Source: Flavobacteriales bacterium
Lineage (GTDB): Bacteria > Bacteroidota > Bacteroidia > Flavobacteriales > Flavobacteriaceae
Direction: 5' to 3'
NCBI GenBank assembly: GCA_027008965.1
Contig: JALVDN010000295.1
Location: 1 to 8,516, forward strand
Length of the DNA stretch: 8,516 nt
Position 1 is the stretch's first letter, and every line of letters starts with the position of its first letter. Below are positions 7,782-8,516 of this stretch, piece after piece. Below the pieces are notes generated by a model. The model was given only the letters and a program-made list of their open reading frames with translations, was not told the origin of the DNA and ran no database searches. Made by a program: the position numbers and the translations under genes.

Positions 7782-8516
7782 TTAACAATTCTTTAATTTT
7801 GGCTTCCAATTTTTCTCTTCTTAAATTTTTGGCCCTGATCACACCGTTCTTATCCAAAATAAAAGTGGAAGGAATGGATTGAACACCGTATAGCCTGGCC
7901 ACAGGATCTTGCCAATATTGAAGATGTGAAACATGCTTCCATGTCAATCCGTCATCCTCAATGGCTTTCAACCAAGCATCTCTTGCATCGGGCTTATCCA
8001 AAGAAACGCCTAATATTTCCAAACCCTTGGGATGATATTTTTTATAAATTTCAACCACATAAGGATTTTCTCTTCTACATGGTTTACACCATGACGCCCA
8101 AAAATCCAAAATCAAAACCTTGGAATTTTTCAACACATCACTCATCTTGAGGGTTTTTCCTTCCGGCGTTGGCGCTTCAAAATCCGGTGCTTTCATCCCA
8201 ATGGCCGTTTTCAAATTCAGTTCAATTCTTTGGATGGCATCTTGAGCCATAGATGATTTTTTCACCTCGGGCGAAAGCTTATCATACAATGCTTTCAATT
8301 TCTTGGCATCCGCATCCTGATTAAAAGATAAATCACTCAAAATCAAAGCCGAAGTATAATTATCCTTATTCTTTTCAATGAACTTATATGCCAAGCGGGT
8401 TTTTTCATCTTGCAATGCAAAATATTCCTTTTCCACCCGGTCCATCTCTTGTTGGTCTTGCTTTTGACGTGCCGTGGTATAGGCTTGTTGCAATTGCATT
8501 TCCTTATTCCTGAATT
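7774..8516 (-). CDS. TlpA-type thioredoxin, 5' end cut by window
   Basis: The open frame continues to the window edge: five more codons (FRNKE) precede the internal ATG at 8499 without a stop. That ATG is therefore probably not the start, and the signal peptide plus N-terminal domain lie outside. Numbering from the internal Met, residues 1-45 are a highly charged, Gln/Lys/Glu-rich helix, probably the linker that follows a DUF4369-like domain in such proteins. The thioredoxin fold spans about 100-241, with WASWCKPCRRENP at 134-146 (Cys138/Cys141) and cis-proline Pro210 in QSIPST. Family proteins are periplasmic thiol-disulfide oxidoreductases tethered to a membrane. The next gene encodes a diverged paralogue with the same CKPC active site, and a 23-base stretch encoding part of this motif is identical in both. 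Full length is probably near the paralogue's 365 residues. Confidence 0.9.
   Translation of the reverse strand, partial: FRNKEMQLQQAYTTARQKQDQQEMDRVEKEYFALQDEKTRLAYKFIEKNKDNYTSALILSDLSFNQDADAKKLKALYDKLSPEVKKSSMAQDAIQRIELNLKTAIGMKAPDFEAPTPEGKTLKMSDVLKNSKVLILDFWASWCKPCRRENPYVVEIYKKYHPKGLEILGVSLDKPDARDAWLKAIEDDGLTWKHVSHLQYWQDPVARLYGVQSIPSTFILDKNGVIRAKNLRREKLEAKIKELLNE

Noticed and set aside
8497..8499. ATG at 8497-8499 as the true start of the first thioredoxin
   Set aside because: The frame stays open upstream to the window edge. A start here would give no signal peptide, although the paralogue has a lipoprotein signal and a DUF4369-like domain in that position.
1..8516. Mobile elements, CRISPR arrays, tRNAs, riboswitches and direct repeats
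   Set aside because: None was seen. The frequent ACCGG-type words on the plus strand are explained by codon use in the minus-strand genes, and the coding frames leave almost no room for other elements.

Overview
The window looks like chromosomal DNA of a member of the Bacteroidota, probably a flavobacterium-like lineage. The evidence is a TonB-dependent receptor with an N-terminal carboxypeptidase-regulatory-like domain, a DUF4249 lipoprotein beside it, TlpA-type thioredoxins with a DUF4369-like N-terminus, AT-rich A-tracts rather than clear Shine-Dalgarno sites before the starts, and moderate-to-low GC. No RNA gene, mobile element, CRISPR array or long non-coding stretch is visible, and no gap between genes exceeds about 52 bases.

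All seven genes lie on the minus strand. In the direction of transcription (high to low coordinates) they are: a 5'-cut TlpA-like thioredoxin (7774-8516); a second, complete lipoprotein paralogue of it (6684-7781); a ten-helix EamA/DMT permease with a GTG start (5822-6691); a DUF4249 lipoprotein (4910-5788); a TonB-dependent outer-membrane receptor (2540-4903); a membrane-anchored M28-fold protein (979-2487); and a 3'-cut phosphohexose mutase (1-967). The gaps are -8, -8, +33, +6, +52 and about +5 to +11 bases, so much or all of this may be one transcript. The two largest gaps (33 and 52 bases) are where an internal promoter or processing site could sit, but none can be called.

Functionally there are three blocks. 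The two thioredoxins are envelope thiol-disulfide proteins. The DUF4249 lipoprotein and TonB receptor form a pair that recurs in this phylum and whose substrate is generally unknown. The phosphohexose mutase is a cytoplasmic housekeeping enzyme of sugar-phosphate metabolism.

The most unusual item is the M28-fold protein. Its reading frame is intact and its family landmarks are recognisable, but most of the zinc-binding and catalytic positions are substituted (His to Asn, Asp to Asn, Glu to Arg, His to Lys). It is best read as a pseudo-peptidase that may bind rather than cleave. Its position directly after the TonB receptor makes a role with that transporter worth testing. No wholly new system can be demonstrated from the sequence alone.
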